This document shows positions 1 to 9,126 of a stretch of 64,000 nt of DNA, piece after piece (positions within the stretch are counted from its first letter, which is position 1; the number at the start of each line of letters is the position of its first letter). The stretch covers positions 95,657-159,656 of the forward strand of contig NZ_JACATN010000007.1 in the NCBI RefSeq assembly GCF_018603515.1, read 5' to 3'. The stretch comes from Zobellia barbeyronii. Lineage in GTDB: Bacteria; Bacteroidota; Bacteroidia; Flavobacteriales; Flavobacteriaceae. The notes beneath the pieces were generated by a model, which was not told where the DNA came from, did not search any database, and saw only the letters and a program-made list of their open reading frames with translations. Made by a program: the position numbers and the translations under genes.

Positions 1-1709
1 TCTTGAAAAACAACAAACGGAGGTACACCAAGTTTATTCGCCTGGCTTTTACGGAGATCTTTCAATTGCTTCAGCAACTTCTGATCGGAAACACCCGCTT
101 TTGCCGCGCTTATAATGGCATCGTTACCTTCTTTGGTATACGTATGATCCATTGTCATCATAAAAGATTGAGGTGCCTCTAAATAAGCTTTCCCTTTATC
201 TGTTACGCGTAATATACCGTATTGCTCTATTTCCTTTTTCAGAAAACCTGCTACCAATGTCTGGCGTATTAAAGCCATCCAGTACTCTTTATCTTTGTCT
301 GATCCTATTCCAAATTCAGGTTTTTCATCTGTTTTATGAGATGTTATCAATGCATTTACCTTCCCCAGAAGGGTTCTTACAACTTCTTTAGATTTAAACT
401 TTTCATGAGTAGCCTTCACCACCCTAATAAGTTTAATCACATTTTCTTTGGCCTCCTCTTTTTCTTTTGGATTTCTGGTGTTGTCATCCATATCTGCACC
501 AAGACCGTTGATTTCATCAAACCCTTCTCCAAAATAATGGAGCATGAATTTTCTACGAGACATAGATGTTTCTGCGTATGCAACAACTTCCTGTAACAAA
601 GCATTACCTATTTCTTGTTCGGCAACGGGCTTGTTAGACATGAATTTTTCCAGCTTTTCTATATCCTTGTACGCATAGAATGCCAAACAATGCCCTTCGC
701 CGTCATCTCTACCTGCTCTACCGGTTTCCTGATAATAGCTCTCAATACTTTTAGGTATATCATGATGAATTACAAAACGCACATCTGGTTTGTCTATTCC
801 CATTCCAAAAGCAATGGTAGCAACAACCACATCTACATCTTCCATCAAGAACATATCTTGATATTTTGAGCGTGTCTTTGCATCAAAACCAGCATGATAA
901 GGCACGGCGCTAACGCCATTTACCTGAAGCACTTGTGCCAATTCTTCTACACGTTTTCTACTCAAACAGTATATAATACCAGATTTTCCGTTGTTTTTCT
1001 TAACAAAACGAATAATATCGGAATCTACGTTGGCTGTTTTGGGTCGTACCTCATAAAAGAGGTTAGGCCTATTAAAAGATGCTTTAAATGTTGTAGCATC
1101 TGTAATACCCAAGTTTTTAATAATGTCTTCTTGCACTTTTGGAGTAGCCGTAGCTGTAAGTGCGATTATAGCAATATTCTCATCTAACCTGTTTACTATA
1201 CTTCGTAAATTTCTGTATTCGGGTCTAAAATCGTGACCCCATTCAGAAATACAATGCGCTTCATCTACCGCTACAAATGATATTTTTACAGATTGAAGAA
1301 ACTCAATATACTCTTCTTTGGTTAATGATTCCGGTGCAACATAAAGGAGTTTAGTAACACCGTCTGTAATATCTTGCTTCACCTGTCTCACTTCTGTTTT
1401 TGTCAAAGAAGAGTTGAGTACGTGAGCGATACCATACTCAGAGGATATGCCTCTGATTGCATCTACCTGGTTCTTCATTAATGCGATTAATGGCGAAACC
1501 ACAATAGCGGTACCTTCTTTCATTAATGCGGGAAGTTGAAAACAAAGCGATTTACCACCACCGGTAGGCATAATCGCAAACGTGTTGTTACCTTGTAAAA
1601 GACTGGTTACAACACCTTCTTGAAGACCCTTAAATTCGGAAAAACCGAAATATTTTTTTAACGAGGCATGCAAATCAGTTTTTTTCAAAACATTTTTATC
1701 TTTTGCCAT
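1..1709 (-). CDS. recQ: ATP-dependent DNA helicase RecQ, 3'-truncated by the window edge
   Basis: An SF2 3'-5' helicase for DNA repair and recombination. About 569 codons are visible, read leftward from ATG at 1709-1707; the C-terminus lies beyond base 1. Walker A (MPTGGGKS) is at residues 47-54, followed by the helicase motif VDEAHCISEWGHDFRPEYR and, further on, the motif VI stretch ETGRAGRDDGEGHCLAFY. The RecQ-specific zinc-binding region is recognisable from SRRKFMLHYFGE at about residues 384-395, but the four zinc-ligand cysteines of E. coli RecQ are absent: the first is Ser384 and the distal group is replaced by a GADMDDN stretch. From memory this is shared by one RecQ subtype of Flavobacteria. 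The gene is divergent from kdsD. The helicase call is very secure; the state of the HRDC end is unknown. Confidence 0.95.
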   Translation of the reverse strand, partial: MAKDKNVLKKTDLHASLKKYFGFSEFKGLQEGVVTSLLQGNNTFAIMPTGGGKSLCFQLPALMKEGTAIVVSPLIALMKNQVDAIRGISSEYGIAHVLNSSLTKTEVRQVKQDITDGVTKLLYVAPESLTKEEYIEFLQSVKISFVAVDEAHCISEWGHDFRPEYRNLRSIVNRLDENIAIIALTATATPKVQEDIIKNLGITDATTFKASFNRPNLFYEVRPKTANVDSDIIRFVKKNNGKSGIIYCLSRKRVEELAQVLQVNGVSAVPYHAGFDAKTRSKYQDMFLMEDVDVVVATIAFGMGIDKPDVRFVIHHDIPKSIESYYQETGRAGRDDGEGHCLAFYAYKDIEKLEKFMSNKPVAEQEIGNALLQEVVAYAETSMSRRKFMLHYFGEGFDEINGLGADMDDNTRNPKEKEEAKENVIKLIRVVKATHEKFKSKEVVRTLLGKVNALITSHKTDEKPEFGIGSDKDKEYWMALIRQTLVAGFLKKEIEQYGILRVTDKGKAYLEAPQSFMMTMDHTYTKEGNDAIISAAKAGVSDQKLLKQLKDLRKSQANKLGVPPFVVFQ

Positions 1710-1834
1710 ATCTCGTAAAAAACTTTAGGTAACTGTATCTTAATTTTTTTAACATCATACTTTTCGTTGCGGGGGACTCTAATTTAGTCAAAATATATTT
1801 AAGGGTATTAAATTAGCTATACGTCAAGATTATG

Positions 1835-1842
1835 TAATTTTG
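1835..1842 (+). promoter_or_regulatory. Candidate -7 element upstream of kdsD
   Basis: The octamer TAATTTTG matches the Bacteroidota -7 consensus TAnnTTTG. It sits 124 bases before the kdsD start in the divergent recQ/kdsD spacer. No convincing -33 TTTG was seen, so this is a weak prediction. Confidence 0.35.
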
Positions 1843-1965
1843 TAATCTTAAATATAAAACAAAGTTTCAGAAACTATTGGGGTTTTTGAATAGTTTTATT
1901 CAAAACGGTCGTATTTATCGATTACGAGCACATAAAAACAACAGAATCTTAACACTTCTCATAGT

Positions 1966-2931
1966 TTGAACGATAGCAAAGCTATTCTTGCAGTGGCCAA
2001 GAAAACGATAGAATCAGAAAGTGCATCCATACATAACTTGGGCACTTTATTAAACGAAGAATTTTCAGATGCGGTAAACTGCATTCTTGAGTCTAAAGGC
2101 AGAGTCATAGTTTCTGGAATAGGCAAAAGTGCCATAATTGCTTCTAAAATTGTAGCTACACTAAACTCTACAGGTACACCTGCTATTTTTATGCATGCTG
2201 GCGATGCCATTCATGGTGACCTTGGAACCGTTCAGGAAGACGATGTTGTTATTTGCATTTCAAAAAGTGGTAGTACCCCAGAAATAAAAATGCTGATTCC
2301 TCTTATAAAAAGAGGAACTAACAAATTAATAGCCATGACCGGTAATACCGAGTCTTACTTGGCAAATGAAGCAGATTTTGTACTGAACACTTTTGTTGAG
2401 AAAGAAGCTTGTCCAAACAATTTAGCCCCAACAACCAGCACCACTGCACAACTTGTGATGGGCGATGCACTTGCTATTTGCCTCCTGAAATTAAAAGGGT
2501 TCAGTAGTAAGGATTTTGCTAAATATCATCCTGGTGGGTCATTGGGAAAACGCCTATACTTAAGAGTTTCGGACATTGTTGCCACGAATCAGAAACCTCA
2601 AGTACATGTTGATGCAGAGGTGAAAAAAGTTATTGTGGAGATTTCAGAAAAGATGCTAGGTGTGACCGCTGTTACGGAAGGTGATGAAATAGTAGGCATT
2701 GTAACGGACGGTGATATTCGTCGTATGCTAAACAAGTACGATAACATAAGTGGCCTAACTGCAAAAGACATCATGAGCAAGAACCCGAAGACTATTTCCG
2801 TAGATGTTCTGGCCATTGAAGCATTAGAGCTCATGCAAGAAAAGGGTATCTCACAATTATTGGGTGTAGACGGTAAAAAATACATGGGTGTTGTACATTT
2901 GCACAACTTGATCAACGAAGGCATATTATAA
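1966..2931 (+). CDS. kdsD: KpsF/GutQ family sugar-phosphate isomerase (arabinose-5-phosphate isomerase)
   Basis: Probably interconverts D-ribulose 5-phosphate and D-arabinose 5-phosphate, the first step of the CMP-Kdo branch of lipopolysaccharide synthesis, in the cytoplasm. The 321 residues comprise an N-terminal SIS domain (GIGKS at 51-55, SKSGSTPE at 99-106, HPGGSLGKRL near 187-196) and two C-terminal CBS domains (about 205-262 and 268-321). The start is TTG; no ATG in this frame keeps the full N-terminus. The stop overlaps the tatC ATG by one base (TAATG), so the two are translationally coupled. The order kpsF-tatC-lptB fits Flavobacteria. The family is certain; the exact substrate is inferred from the domain set. 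Confidence 0.93.
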   Translation: MNDSKAILAVAKKTIESESASIHNLGTLLNEEFSDAVNCILESKGRVIVSGIGKSAIIASKIVATLNSTGTPAIFMHAGDAIHGDLGTVQEDDVVICISKSGSTPEIKMLIPLIKRGTNKLIAMTGNTESYLANEADFVLNTFVEKEACPNNLAPTTSTTAQLVMGDALAICLLKLKGFSSKDFAKYHPGGSLGKRLYLRVSDIVATNQKPQVHVDAEVKKVIVEISEKMLGVTAVTEGDEIVGIVTDGDIRRMLNKYDNISGLTAKDIMSKNPKTISVDVLAIEALELMQEKGISQLLGVDGKKYMGVVHLHNLINEGIL

Positions 2932-3785
2932 TGGCAAACCAAAACACAAAGACTCCCGACGAAATGTCGTTTTTAGACCACTTAGAAGAACTAAGATGGC
3001 ATTTAATACGGTCCGTTTTAGCCGTAGTAATATTGGGTACAGTAGCATTTGTAATGAGTGGCTTTATTTTTGACACCGTTATATTTGGCCCCTCAAAAAT
3101 GGATTTCCCTACCTACAGATTCTTCTGTGACGTGGCTACTTCCTTAGGGTTTGACTCTGCGTTCTGTGCCGAAAAGCTTCCTTTTACTATACAGAGTAGA
3201 ACCATGGGCGGGCAATTTTCTGCCGATATTTGGACTGCTATTTGGGTAGGTTTCATTGTTGGGTTCCCGTATGTTCTTTATGAACTTTGGAAATTTATTA
3301 GTCCAGGGCTTCATCCTAATGAGAGAAAACATTCAAAAGGTTTCATTTTTATAGCTTCTTTTCTCTTTTTCATGGGCGTTCTTTTTGGATACTACGTAGT
3401 AGCTCCATTATCAATCAACTTCTTAGGTACGTACCAAGTAAGTGAGATTGTACTAAACGAATTTGACCTTGACTCATATATCAGTACCGTTAGAGCTGCG
3501 GTAATAGCATGTGGAGTTCTGTTTGAGCTACCAATAATTATTTACTTCTTAACCAAAGTAGGTGTTGTAACACCAGAAATACTTAAGAAGTATAGGAAAA
3601 TTGCGTTAGTAGTTGTTTTAATTCTTTCGGCGGTAATTACTCCTCCGGATGTTGCAAGTCAGATTATTGTAGCTGTTCCCGTGCTTGTGTTATATCAAGT
3701 AAGTATTTATATTTCAAAAATTGTACTTAAAAAAGAAGCCAAGCGCGAGAAGAAAGCAAGAGAAAAAGGGTTAAAGAAATCGTAA
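2931..3785 (+). CDS. tatC: Sec-independent protein translocase TatC
   Basis: Core receptor of the twin-arginine translocon in the inner membrane, which exports folded proteins. The 284 residues start with the conserved cytoplasmic helix FLDHLEELRWHLIRS (about 14-28) and contain six predicted membrane segments, with a periplasmic loop between the first and second that is longer than in E. coli. The C-terminus is a highly basic cytoplasmic tail of Lys, Arg and Glu. It overlaps kdsD by one base and is followed after 90 bases by lptB. No tatA is adjacent. The window holds candidate Tat substrates, notably the oxidoreductase at 16908 (SRRKFL) and the isomerase at 35588 (RRNFLK). Confidence 0.96.
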   Translation: MANQNTKTPDEMSFLDHLEELRWHLIRSVLAVVILGTVAFVMSGFIFDTVIFGPSKMDFPTYRFFCDVATSLGFDSAFCAEKLPFTIQSRTMGGQFSADIWTAIWVGFIVGFPYVLYELWKFISPGLHPNERKHSKGFIFIASFLFFMGVLFGYYVVAPLSINFLGTYQVSEIVLNEFDLDSYISTVRAAVIACGVLFELPIIIYFLTKVGVVTPEILKKYRKIALVVVLILSAVITPPDVASQIIVAVPVLVLYQVSIYISKIVLKKEAKREKKAREKGLKKS

Positions 3786-3875
3786 ACACAAGGCTGTTCC
3801 AAAAGTTTACCGTTCCTTTAATTTTTGGTCGTCCCAAATAAAGACCTCCAAAATCCAAAACAAGAAACCTCTAAG

Positions 3876-4616
3876 ATGAAGTTAAGAGCTGAAAACATAA
3901 TGAAATCCTACCGCGGTCGAAAAGTGGTAAAGGGTATTTCTTTAGAAGTTAACCAAGGAGAGATCATTGGCTTATTAGGACCTAATGGTGCTGGTAAAAC
4001 CACCTCTTTTTACATGATTGTTGGGCTCATAAAGCCAAACGGAGGAAAGATTTATTTGGACGGAACGGATATTACCAACTTCCCCATGTACAAAAGAGCT
4101 CAGAACGGTATAGGATACTTGGCTCAAGAAGCTTCTGTTTTTAGGAAGTTAAGTATAGAAAAGAATATTCTTAGTGTATTACAGCTTACCAAACTCAGTA
4201 AAAAAGAGCAGCTCATGAAAATGGAGTCGCTTATTGAAGAGTTTAGCTTGGGACATATCCGTAAGAGTCGTGGCGATTTACTTTCTGGTGGAGAGCGCAG
4301 ACGTACGGAGATAGCACGTGCTCTTGCTACAGACCCAAAATTTATCTTGTTAGATGAACCCTTTGCTGGTGTGGATCCCGTAGCGGTAGAAGACATTCAG
4401 CGTATTGTAGCGCAATTAAAAGACAAGAATATTGGTATTCTTATTACCGATCACAACGTACAAGAAACTTTGGCTATTACAGAAAGGTCATACCTTATGT
4501 TTGAAGGTGGCATTCTAAAATCAGGGATTCCAGAAGACTTAGCTGCAGATGAAATGGTTCGTAAGGTATACTTAGGACAAAACTTTGAGCTTCGTAAAAA
4601 GAAACTTGACTTCTAA
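3876..4616 (+). CDS. lptB: LPS export ABC transporter ATP-binding protein LptB
   Basis: Cytoplasmic ATPase of the LptB2FG complex that extracts LPS from the inner membrane. The 246-residue protein has Walker A GPNGAGKT (35-42), a Q-loop in YLAQEASVF, signature LSGGERRR and Walker B FILLDEPF, followed by an H-loop in ITDHNVQET. The ATG at 3876 gives the standard N-terminus ([15 protein letters not shown]); an in-frame TTG at 3825 would add 17 residues that do not resemble the family. It closes the kdsD-tatC-lptB run, so Kdo synthesis and LPS transport genes sit together. Its stop is only two bases from that of the convergent pssA. Confidence 0.95.
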   Translation: MKLRAENIMKSYRGRKVVKGISLEVNQGEIIGLLGPNGAGKTTSFYMIVGLIKPNGGKIYLDGTDITNFPMYKRAQNGIGYLAQEASVFRKLSIEKNILSVLQLTKLSKKEQLMKMESLIEEFSLGHIRKSRGDLLSGGERRRTEIARALATDPKFILLDEPFAGVDPVAVEDIQRIVAQLKDKNIGILITDHNVQETLAITERSYLMFEGGILKSGIPEDLAADEMVRKVYLGQNFELRKKKLDF

Positions 4617-4633
4617 ATTTAGCTTTTAGAAGT
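4609..4633. terminator. Stem-loop spanning the convergent lptB/pssA stop codons
   Basis: A perfect 9-bp inverted repeat (ACTTCTAAA / TTTAGAAGT, 7-base loop) contains both stop codons of the convergent genes. It may act as a shared transcript end, although the stem is AT-rich and no long U-tract follows. Confidence 0.4.
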
Positions 4634-5362
4634 GCCTAGATTAGATATTAAAGAGGCTACCACATAAAATACAATGATAAACGGTACTGCCAAAAACTTC
4701 AGCGTTAATAAAAGTACCGCACTTACGATAAGAAAAATATAGCGCAGTGCATTGTCCTTAAAACTCCAAGTTTTGAATTTTAATGCGAACAGTTCAATAT
4801 TTGCATTCAAAAGATAAGTGCTTAATACTGTCATGAAAATCAAAAACCATTCGTTTAAAATAATATCGTTCAAAGCATCATTGTTCTGATATAGTAATAT
4901 TAATGGCAACGAAAGAATTAGAAGTGCATTTGCGGGAGTTGGTAAACCTACAAAAGAAGAAACTTGATTTTCATCAATATTAAACTTCGCTAATCTATAT
5001 GCTGAACCAAGGGTGATTAGAAAACCAAGAAAAGGAAGCAACCCAGATATACCATCAAAAGAAAAAACAGCACCATCGCTAGCATTCCAACCACCACTTG
5101 TAGACATTCCTAATAATTGAAACATCACAATTCCCGGTACAAGACCACTGGTAATCATATCCGCAAGAGAATCTAACTGAACGCCAAGTTCACTTTGAAC
5201 ATTCAAGACCCTTGCTGCCAATCCATCAAAGAAATCAAAGAAAATTCCTAAAAACACGAACAATGCCGCCATTTCTAGCTGGTTAGATACCGCAAAAACC
5301 GTAGCGACACATCCACAGAAAACATTCAATAAAGTGATTAGGTTAGGAATATACTTTTTCAT
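4619..5362 (-). CDS. pssA: CDP-diacylglycerol--serine O-phosphatidyltransferase
   Basis: Integral membrane enzyme making phosphatidylserine, precursor of phosphatidylethanolamine, from CDP-diacylglycerol and serine. The 247-residue protein shows the CDP-alcohol phosphatidyltransferase signature: DG-x2-AR-x8-G-x3-D-x3-D, visible as DGLAARV...GVQLDSLAD around residues 45-67. It has about seven hydrophobic segments. ATG at 5362 (MKKYIPNLITL) is the natural start; an upstream in-frame ATG at 5395 would put polar residues before the first helix. It is convergent with lptB and divergent from the DUF4105 gene, with only about 100 bases between their starts. The family call is secure, and phosphatidylserine synthase is the usual role of this type in Bacteroidota. 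Confidence 0.93.
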   Translation of the reverse strand: MKKYIPNLITLLNVFCGCVATVFAVSNQLEMAALFVFLGIFFDFFDGLAARVLNVQSELGVQLDSLADMITSGLVPGIVMFQLLGMSTSGGWNASDGAVFSFDGISGLLPFLGFLITLGSAYRLAKFNIDENQVSSFVGLPTPANALLILSLPLILLYQNNDALNDIILNEWFLIFMTVLSTYLLNANIELFALKFKTWSFKDNALRYIFLIVSAVLLLTLKFLAVPFIIVFYVVASLISNLGTSKS

Positions 5363-5464
5363 GAAATGATTTGCTTTTGCGTAAAAATAATACAATTTAA
5401 CATCAATCAGGTCAGACCATTATTTATTCGGATATTTGCCGAACGAAATTCAGTAAAATTAGAA

Positions 5465-6643
5465 ATGCAATTGAAAAAAATCTTATTCATATTACTTTTC
5501 AGCTTTTCAGTTTTGGGATTTGCCCAAGCCCCTGAATTGACGCCCCAGTCTAAGATAAGCGTCGTTACCTGCGGCCCTGGAAGTGAACTATATTCTACCT
5601 TTGGACATAGCGCCATCCGTATTGAAGATACTAGTTTAGGCATAAATGCAATATACAATTATGGCACTTTTGACTTTACTACGCCTAATTTCTATATGAA
5701 ATTTGTTCGCGGAAAGTTAGATTATTCACTTGCCAGACAAAGTTTTCCTTATTTCTTAAAAGAATACGAGTACGAAAATCGCTGGGTAGGAAGTCAAGAA
5801 TTGCAATTATCATTGGCCGAACGTCAGGAACTCTTCAATTTTCTTGAAACTAACTACCTTCCAGAAAATAGAGATTATAAGTATGATTTCTTCTACAACA
5901 ATTGTGCTACCAAAATTTGGGATATTTTAAAAGAAGTATACGGAGACAAACTTGTTTTTGACGAAAACTACTTGAAAGAACTACATACCCATCGCCAATT
6001 AATACGGCAAAAGGTTAAAATAAATTCATGGTCTGGTTTTGGTATTGATTTAGCTTTGGGCTCTGTAATAGACGATATTGCTACTCCTAAAGAACACATG
6101 TTTTTGCCGGATTATATTATGGAGCAATTAGATGTCGCCCAATTAAACGGGCAACCTTTAGTAGCTCAATCCAAGGTTTTACTAGAAGCTAATTCAGAAG
6201 ATACTACTTCTAGCTTCTTTGCTTCACCAGAACTATGGTTAATTCTACTTCTAATTATTATCCTGGTATTAACCTATTTTGACTTTAAGAACAATACCCG
6301 CAGAAGGTGGTTAGACTTTATACTTTTCTTTAGTACAGGCCTTATAGGTCTACTTATTGTTTTTCTATGGTTCTTTACAGACCACGGCACTACTGCAGGT
6401 AATTTTAATATATTATGGGCGTTTCCGCCAAACTTAATCATTGCTTTTATAGTTGCTCAAAAGAGAGGTCCTAATTGGATTGCGAAGTATGCTATTTTTC
6501 TAGCTATTTTAATTGTTGTTTCCGGTATTCTTTGGATGTTTGGATTACAACTTTTTTCTCCCTTGATATTGGCCATTTGGGCTGCCCTTATCGCACGATA
6601 TTTATTTTTATTCTGGTCATATCACAAGCCAAAAATCGCATAA
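5465..6643 (+). CDS. DUF4105 (Lnb N-terminal-like) exported membrane protein
   Basis: A 392-residue protein of unknown function, common in Bacteroidota. It begins with a clear signal peptide (MQLKKILFILLFSFSVLGFAQ), followed by the DUF4105 domain with the conserved stretches CGPGSELYSTFGHSAIRI and FFYNNCATKIWDIL; the His and Cys residues resemble NlpC/P60-like papain-fold proteases, but no activity can be asserted. From about residue 255 to the end there are four to five transmembrane helices. ATG at 5465 was chosen because the signal peptide begins there; an earlier in-frame start at 5366 would bury it. It is followed four bases later by the ABC-F gene. Confidence 0.87.
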   Translation: MQLKKILFILLFSFSVLGFAQAPELTPQSKISVVTCGPGSELYSTFGHSAIRIEDTSLGINAIYNYGTFDFTTPNFYMKFVRGKLDYSLARQSFPYFLKEYEYENRWVGSQELQLSLAERQELFNFLETNYLPENRDYKYDFFYNNCATKIWDILKEVYGDKLVFDENYLKELHTHRQLIRQKVKINSWSGFGIDLALGSVIDDIATPKEHMFLPDYIMEQLDVAQLNGQPLVAQSKVLLEANSEDTTSSFFASPELWLILLLIIILVLTYFDFKNNTRRRWLDFILFFSTGLIGLLIVFLWFFTDHGTTAGNFNILWAFPPNLIIAFIVAQKRGPNWIAKYAIFLAILIVVSGILWMFGLQLFSPLILAIWAALIARYLFLFWSYHKPKIA

Positions 6644-6647
6644 TTGC

Positions 6648-8528
6648 ATGAATTTACTTACTGTTGAAAATATTTCCAAGTCATATGGTGAACGTGTCCT
6701 GTTCAATGACCTATCCTTTGGTATTAATAAAGGCCAGAAAATTGCTTTGATTGCCAAAAACGGAACCGGAAAAACATCTATTCTAAATATAATGTCCGGA
6801 CTGGATAGTCCCGATTCAGGACAAGTGAATTACCGGAAGGGTATTCGTGTCTCATTTTTAGATCAAGAACCAGATCTTGATCCCAATTTAACGGTTGAGG
6901 AGACTATTTTTGCCTCGGACAATGAAATACTCCAAGTTATAAATGCTTACGAAAAAGCATTACATAATACTGAGGATGCAGATGCGTATCAAATAGCTTT
7001 TGAAGCAATGGAACGTTTTGATGCTTGGGATTTTGAAACCCTTTACAAGCAAATTCTATCTAAATTAAAATTAGACAATTTAGATGCGAACGTAGGTCTA
7101 CTATCTGGTGGACAGAAGAAACGTTTGGCATTGGCAGATGCCATAATAAATAAGCCAGACTTATTAGTTCTTGATGAACCTACCAACCACTTAGATCTTG
7201 AAATGATTGAATGGTTAGAGGAATACTTTGCAAAAGAGAACATGAGTCTTTTTATGGTAACTCACGACCGTTACTTCTTAGAAAGGGTATGTAATGAAAT
7301 TATAGAGCTAGAAAATGGTCAGCTTTACCCATATAAAGGCAATTATTCTTACTACTTAGAAAAAAGGGAAGCACGTATTGAACAAGAATCTGTAGAACAG
7401 CATAAATCTGAACGCCTTTTCAAGAAAGAGCTGGAATGGATGCGAAAGCAGCCTAAGGCACGTACTACTAAGTCAAAATCACGAATAGACGATTTTAGCA
7501 CCATAAAGGACAAAGCTAGCCAAAGGAGAAATGACCATGAAGTTCAGCTAGAAATAAATATGGAGCGCGTGGGCAGTAAAATTCTTGAACTCCACAAGCT
7601 TGTAAAATCATACCCAGAAAAGCCTATTTTAGATAAGTTTGATTATACTTTTACGAAAGGAGAACGTATAGGGATTATTGGCAAGAACGGAACCGGGAAA
7701 TCTACATTTTTAAATATCGTAACCGGATCAGACCAACCAGACTCTGGTAAGGTAATAGTAGGAGATACTATTAAATTTGGTTATTACACCCAAAAAGGAA
7801 TAAACATCAAAGAAGGCCAAAAGGTTATTGATGTTATTCGTGAATTTGGCGATTTCATTCCGCTAATGAAGGGTAGACAAATTTCTGCACAACAACTATT
7901 GGAACGTTTTCTTTTCGATAGAAAAAAACAATATGATTTTGTAGATAAATTGAGTGGTGGTGAAAGGAAACGACTTTACTTGTGTACGATTCTTATTCAA
8001 AACCCTAATTTCTTAATACTTGATGAACCTACCAACGATTTAGATATCGTTACCTTAAATGTTCTTGAAAGTTTTCTTTTGGACTTTCCAGGCTGTTTAA
8101 TAGTGGTCTCTCACGACCGGTATTTCATGGATAAAATTGTAGATCACCTTTTTATATTTAGAGGGAATGCAGTTATTGAAGATTTCCCAGGGAATTATTC
8201 AGATTTTCGTACTTACGAGGATAGTAAAGTGTTGGAAAGTCGCGAAGAGAAAGCCAATGTAAAAGAAGTAACGGCAAATAAAACCGAACAAAAAAAGAGT
8301 AGTCCTAAGACTAAACTGCCTTATTTAGAACAGAAAGAGTATAACAACTTAGAAAAGGATATTAAGAAACTAGAAGCAAAAAAAGTTAAGGTACAGAACC
8401 AATTTGCAGATAGCTCTCTAAGTGGTGAAGACATAGATAAACTTTCTATTGAACTAAAGGAAGTGAACGAAGCTATAGAAGCCAAAACAGAGCGTTGGTT
8501 TGAACTTTCTGCATTAATGGAAGGATAA
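6648..8528 (+). CDS. ABC-F family ATP-binding protein (Uup-like)
   Basis: A soluble tandem ABC ATPase of 626 residues with no membrane segments, the hallmark of ABC-F factors, which act on ribosomes or, for Uup, in DNA or ribosome maintenance. It has two nucleotide-binding domains: Walker A AKNGTGKT (about 37-44) and GKNGTGKS (about 345-352), signatures LSGGQKKR and LSGGERKR, and Walker B LVLDEPTNHLD and LILDEPTNDLD. A basic linker (KARTTKSKSRIDDF) lies between the domains, and a Lys/Glu-rich coiled coil at about 545-626 matches the Uup-type C-terminal domain. It lies four bases after the DUF4105 gene. Uup-like is likelier than an antibiotic-resistance subtype because of this C-terminal domain. 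Confidence 0.9.
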   Translation: MNLLTVENISKSYGERVLFNDLSFGINKGQKIALIAKNGTGKTSILNIMSGLDSPDSGQVNYRKGIRVSFLDQEPDLDPNLTVEETIFASDNEILQVINAYEKALHNTEDADAYQIAFEAMERFDAWDFETLYKQILSKLKLDNLDANVGLLSGGQKKRLALADAIINKPDLLVLDEPTNHLDLEMIEWLEEYFAKENMSLFMVTHDRYFLERVCNEIIELENGQLYPYKGNYSYYLEKREARIEQESVEQHKSERLFKKELEWMRKQPKARTTKSKSRIDDFSTIKDKASQRRNDHEVQLEINMERVGSKILELHKLVKSYPEKPILDKFDYTFTKGERIGIIGKNGTGKSTFLNIVTGSDQPDSGKVIVGDTIKFGYYTQKGINIKEGQKVIDVIREFGDFIPLMKGRQISAQQLLERFLFDRKKQYDFVDKLSGGERKRLYLCTILIQNPNFLILDEPTNDLDIVTLNVLESFLLDFPGCLIVVSHDRYFMDKIVDHLFIFRGNAVIEDFPGNYSDFRTYEDSKVLESREEKANVKEVTANKTEQKKSSPKTKLPYLEQKEYNNLEKDIKKLEAKKVKVQNQFADSSLSGEDIDKLSIELKEVNEAIEAKTERWFELSALMEG

Positions 8529-8595
8529 ACCTTTTCAAAAGCGAAAACAAGCTCTCATAGTCTTTTTGTCAAAACAAAATAACAAATAGTTACTC

Positions 8596-9099
8596 GTGCA
8601 ACAGTTGCTAAAACACTTAAAGTTCTTGCCTTCGGCAACCAATCAACATGGGGTGCACTCCCCTTTTATCTATGGCTACGTTACCAAATGTTTATATGGC
8701 AAAAAAAAGTACAGTCGCTCTAAAAGCTTAAATGTGCTTTTTAAAAGTATTGCTTATTTTGGGTCAGAGCAGATTATGTTGCAAGACAGTGAAGATGAGT
8801 TAAAGAGGTTGATTAACAACTACTTTCCCGAGGCTAAATTTGTACTAGCAGATGCGGATATAATTTACCTTTCAAATAAAGACACTTCTAAAGTAGAGGT
8901 CCTTTTATCCAAGAAAATAAACATGAACAATAATACCATGCTTTTACTGGATGGTATTTATGAATCAAAACAATCCGAAGCTATTTGGAAAACATTAAAA
9001 AATAACCCCAAAGTAACGGTAACGGTAGATATGTTCTATTGTGGAGCTGTTTTCTTTAGGGAAGAACAAGCTAAGGAGCATTTTAAAATTCGGATTTAA
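8596..9099 (+). CDS. Short protein resembling the ends of a flavobacterial class I methyltransferase, core missing
   Basis: A 167-residue cytoplasmic protein starting at GTG. The N-terminus (LKFLPSATNQHGVHSPFIY) and the C-terminus (NNPKVTVTVDMFYCGAVFF then FREEQAKEHFKIRI) resemble, from memory, the two ends of a SAM-dependent methyltransferase family common in Flavobacteria and usually near 230-250 residues. The middle lacks a Rossmann SAM-binding motif such as ExGxxxG; only LLLDGIYESKQSEAIWKTL recalls the family's later strand. Read directly, this is an intact ORF without frameshift. The inferred history is internal loss of the catalytic core, leaving a protein that may have a non-catalytic role. 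Confidence 0.72.
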   Translation: MQQLLKHLKFLPSATNQHGVHSPFIYGYVTKCLYGKKKYSRSKSLNVLFKSIAYFGSEQIMLQDSEDELKRLINNYFPEAKFVLADADIIYLSNKDTSKVEVLLSKKINMNNNTMLLLDGIYESKQSEAIWKTLKNNPKVTVTVDMFYCGAVFFREEQAKEHFKIRI

Positions 9100-9126
9100 A
9101 CGCTTATTTTAGATTAAATTGCAATT

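Noticed and set aside
173..1187. Several plus-strand open frames (about 70-100 codons) at the left end
   Set aside because: They lie wholly inside recQ on the opposite strand, and their translations are rich in Phe, Ile, Cys and His with no recognisable domain, as expected for antisense reading of a real gene.
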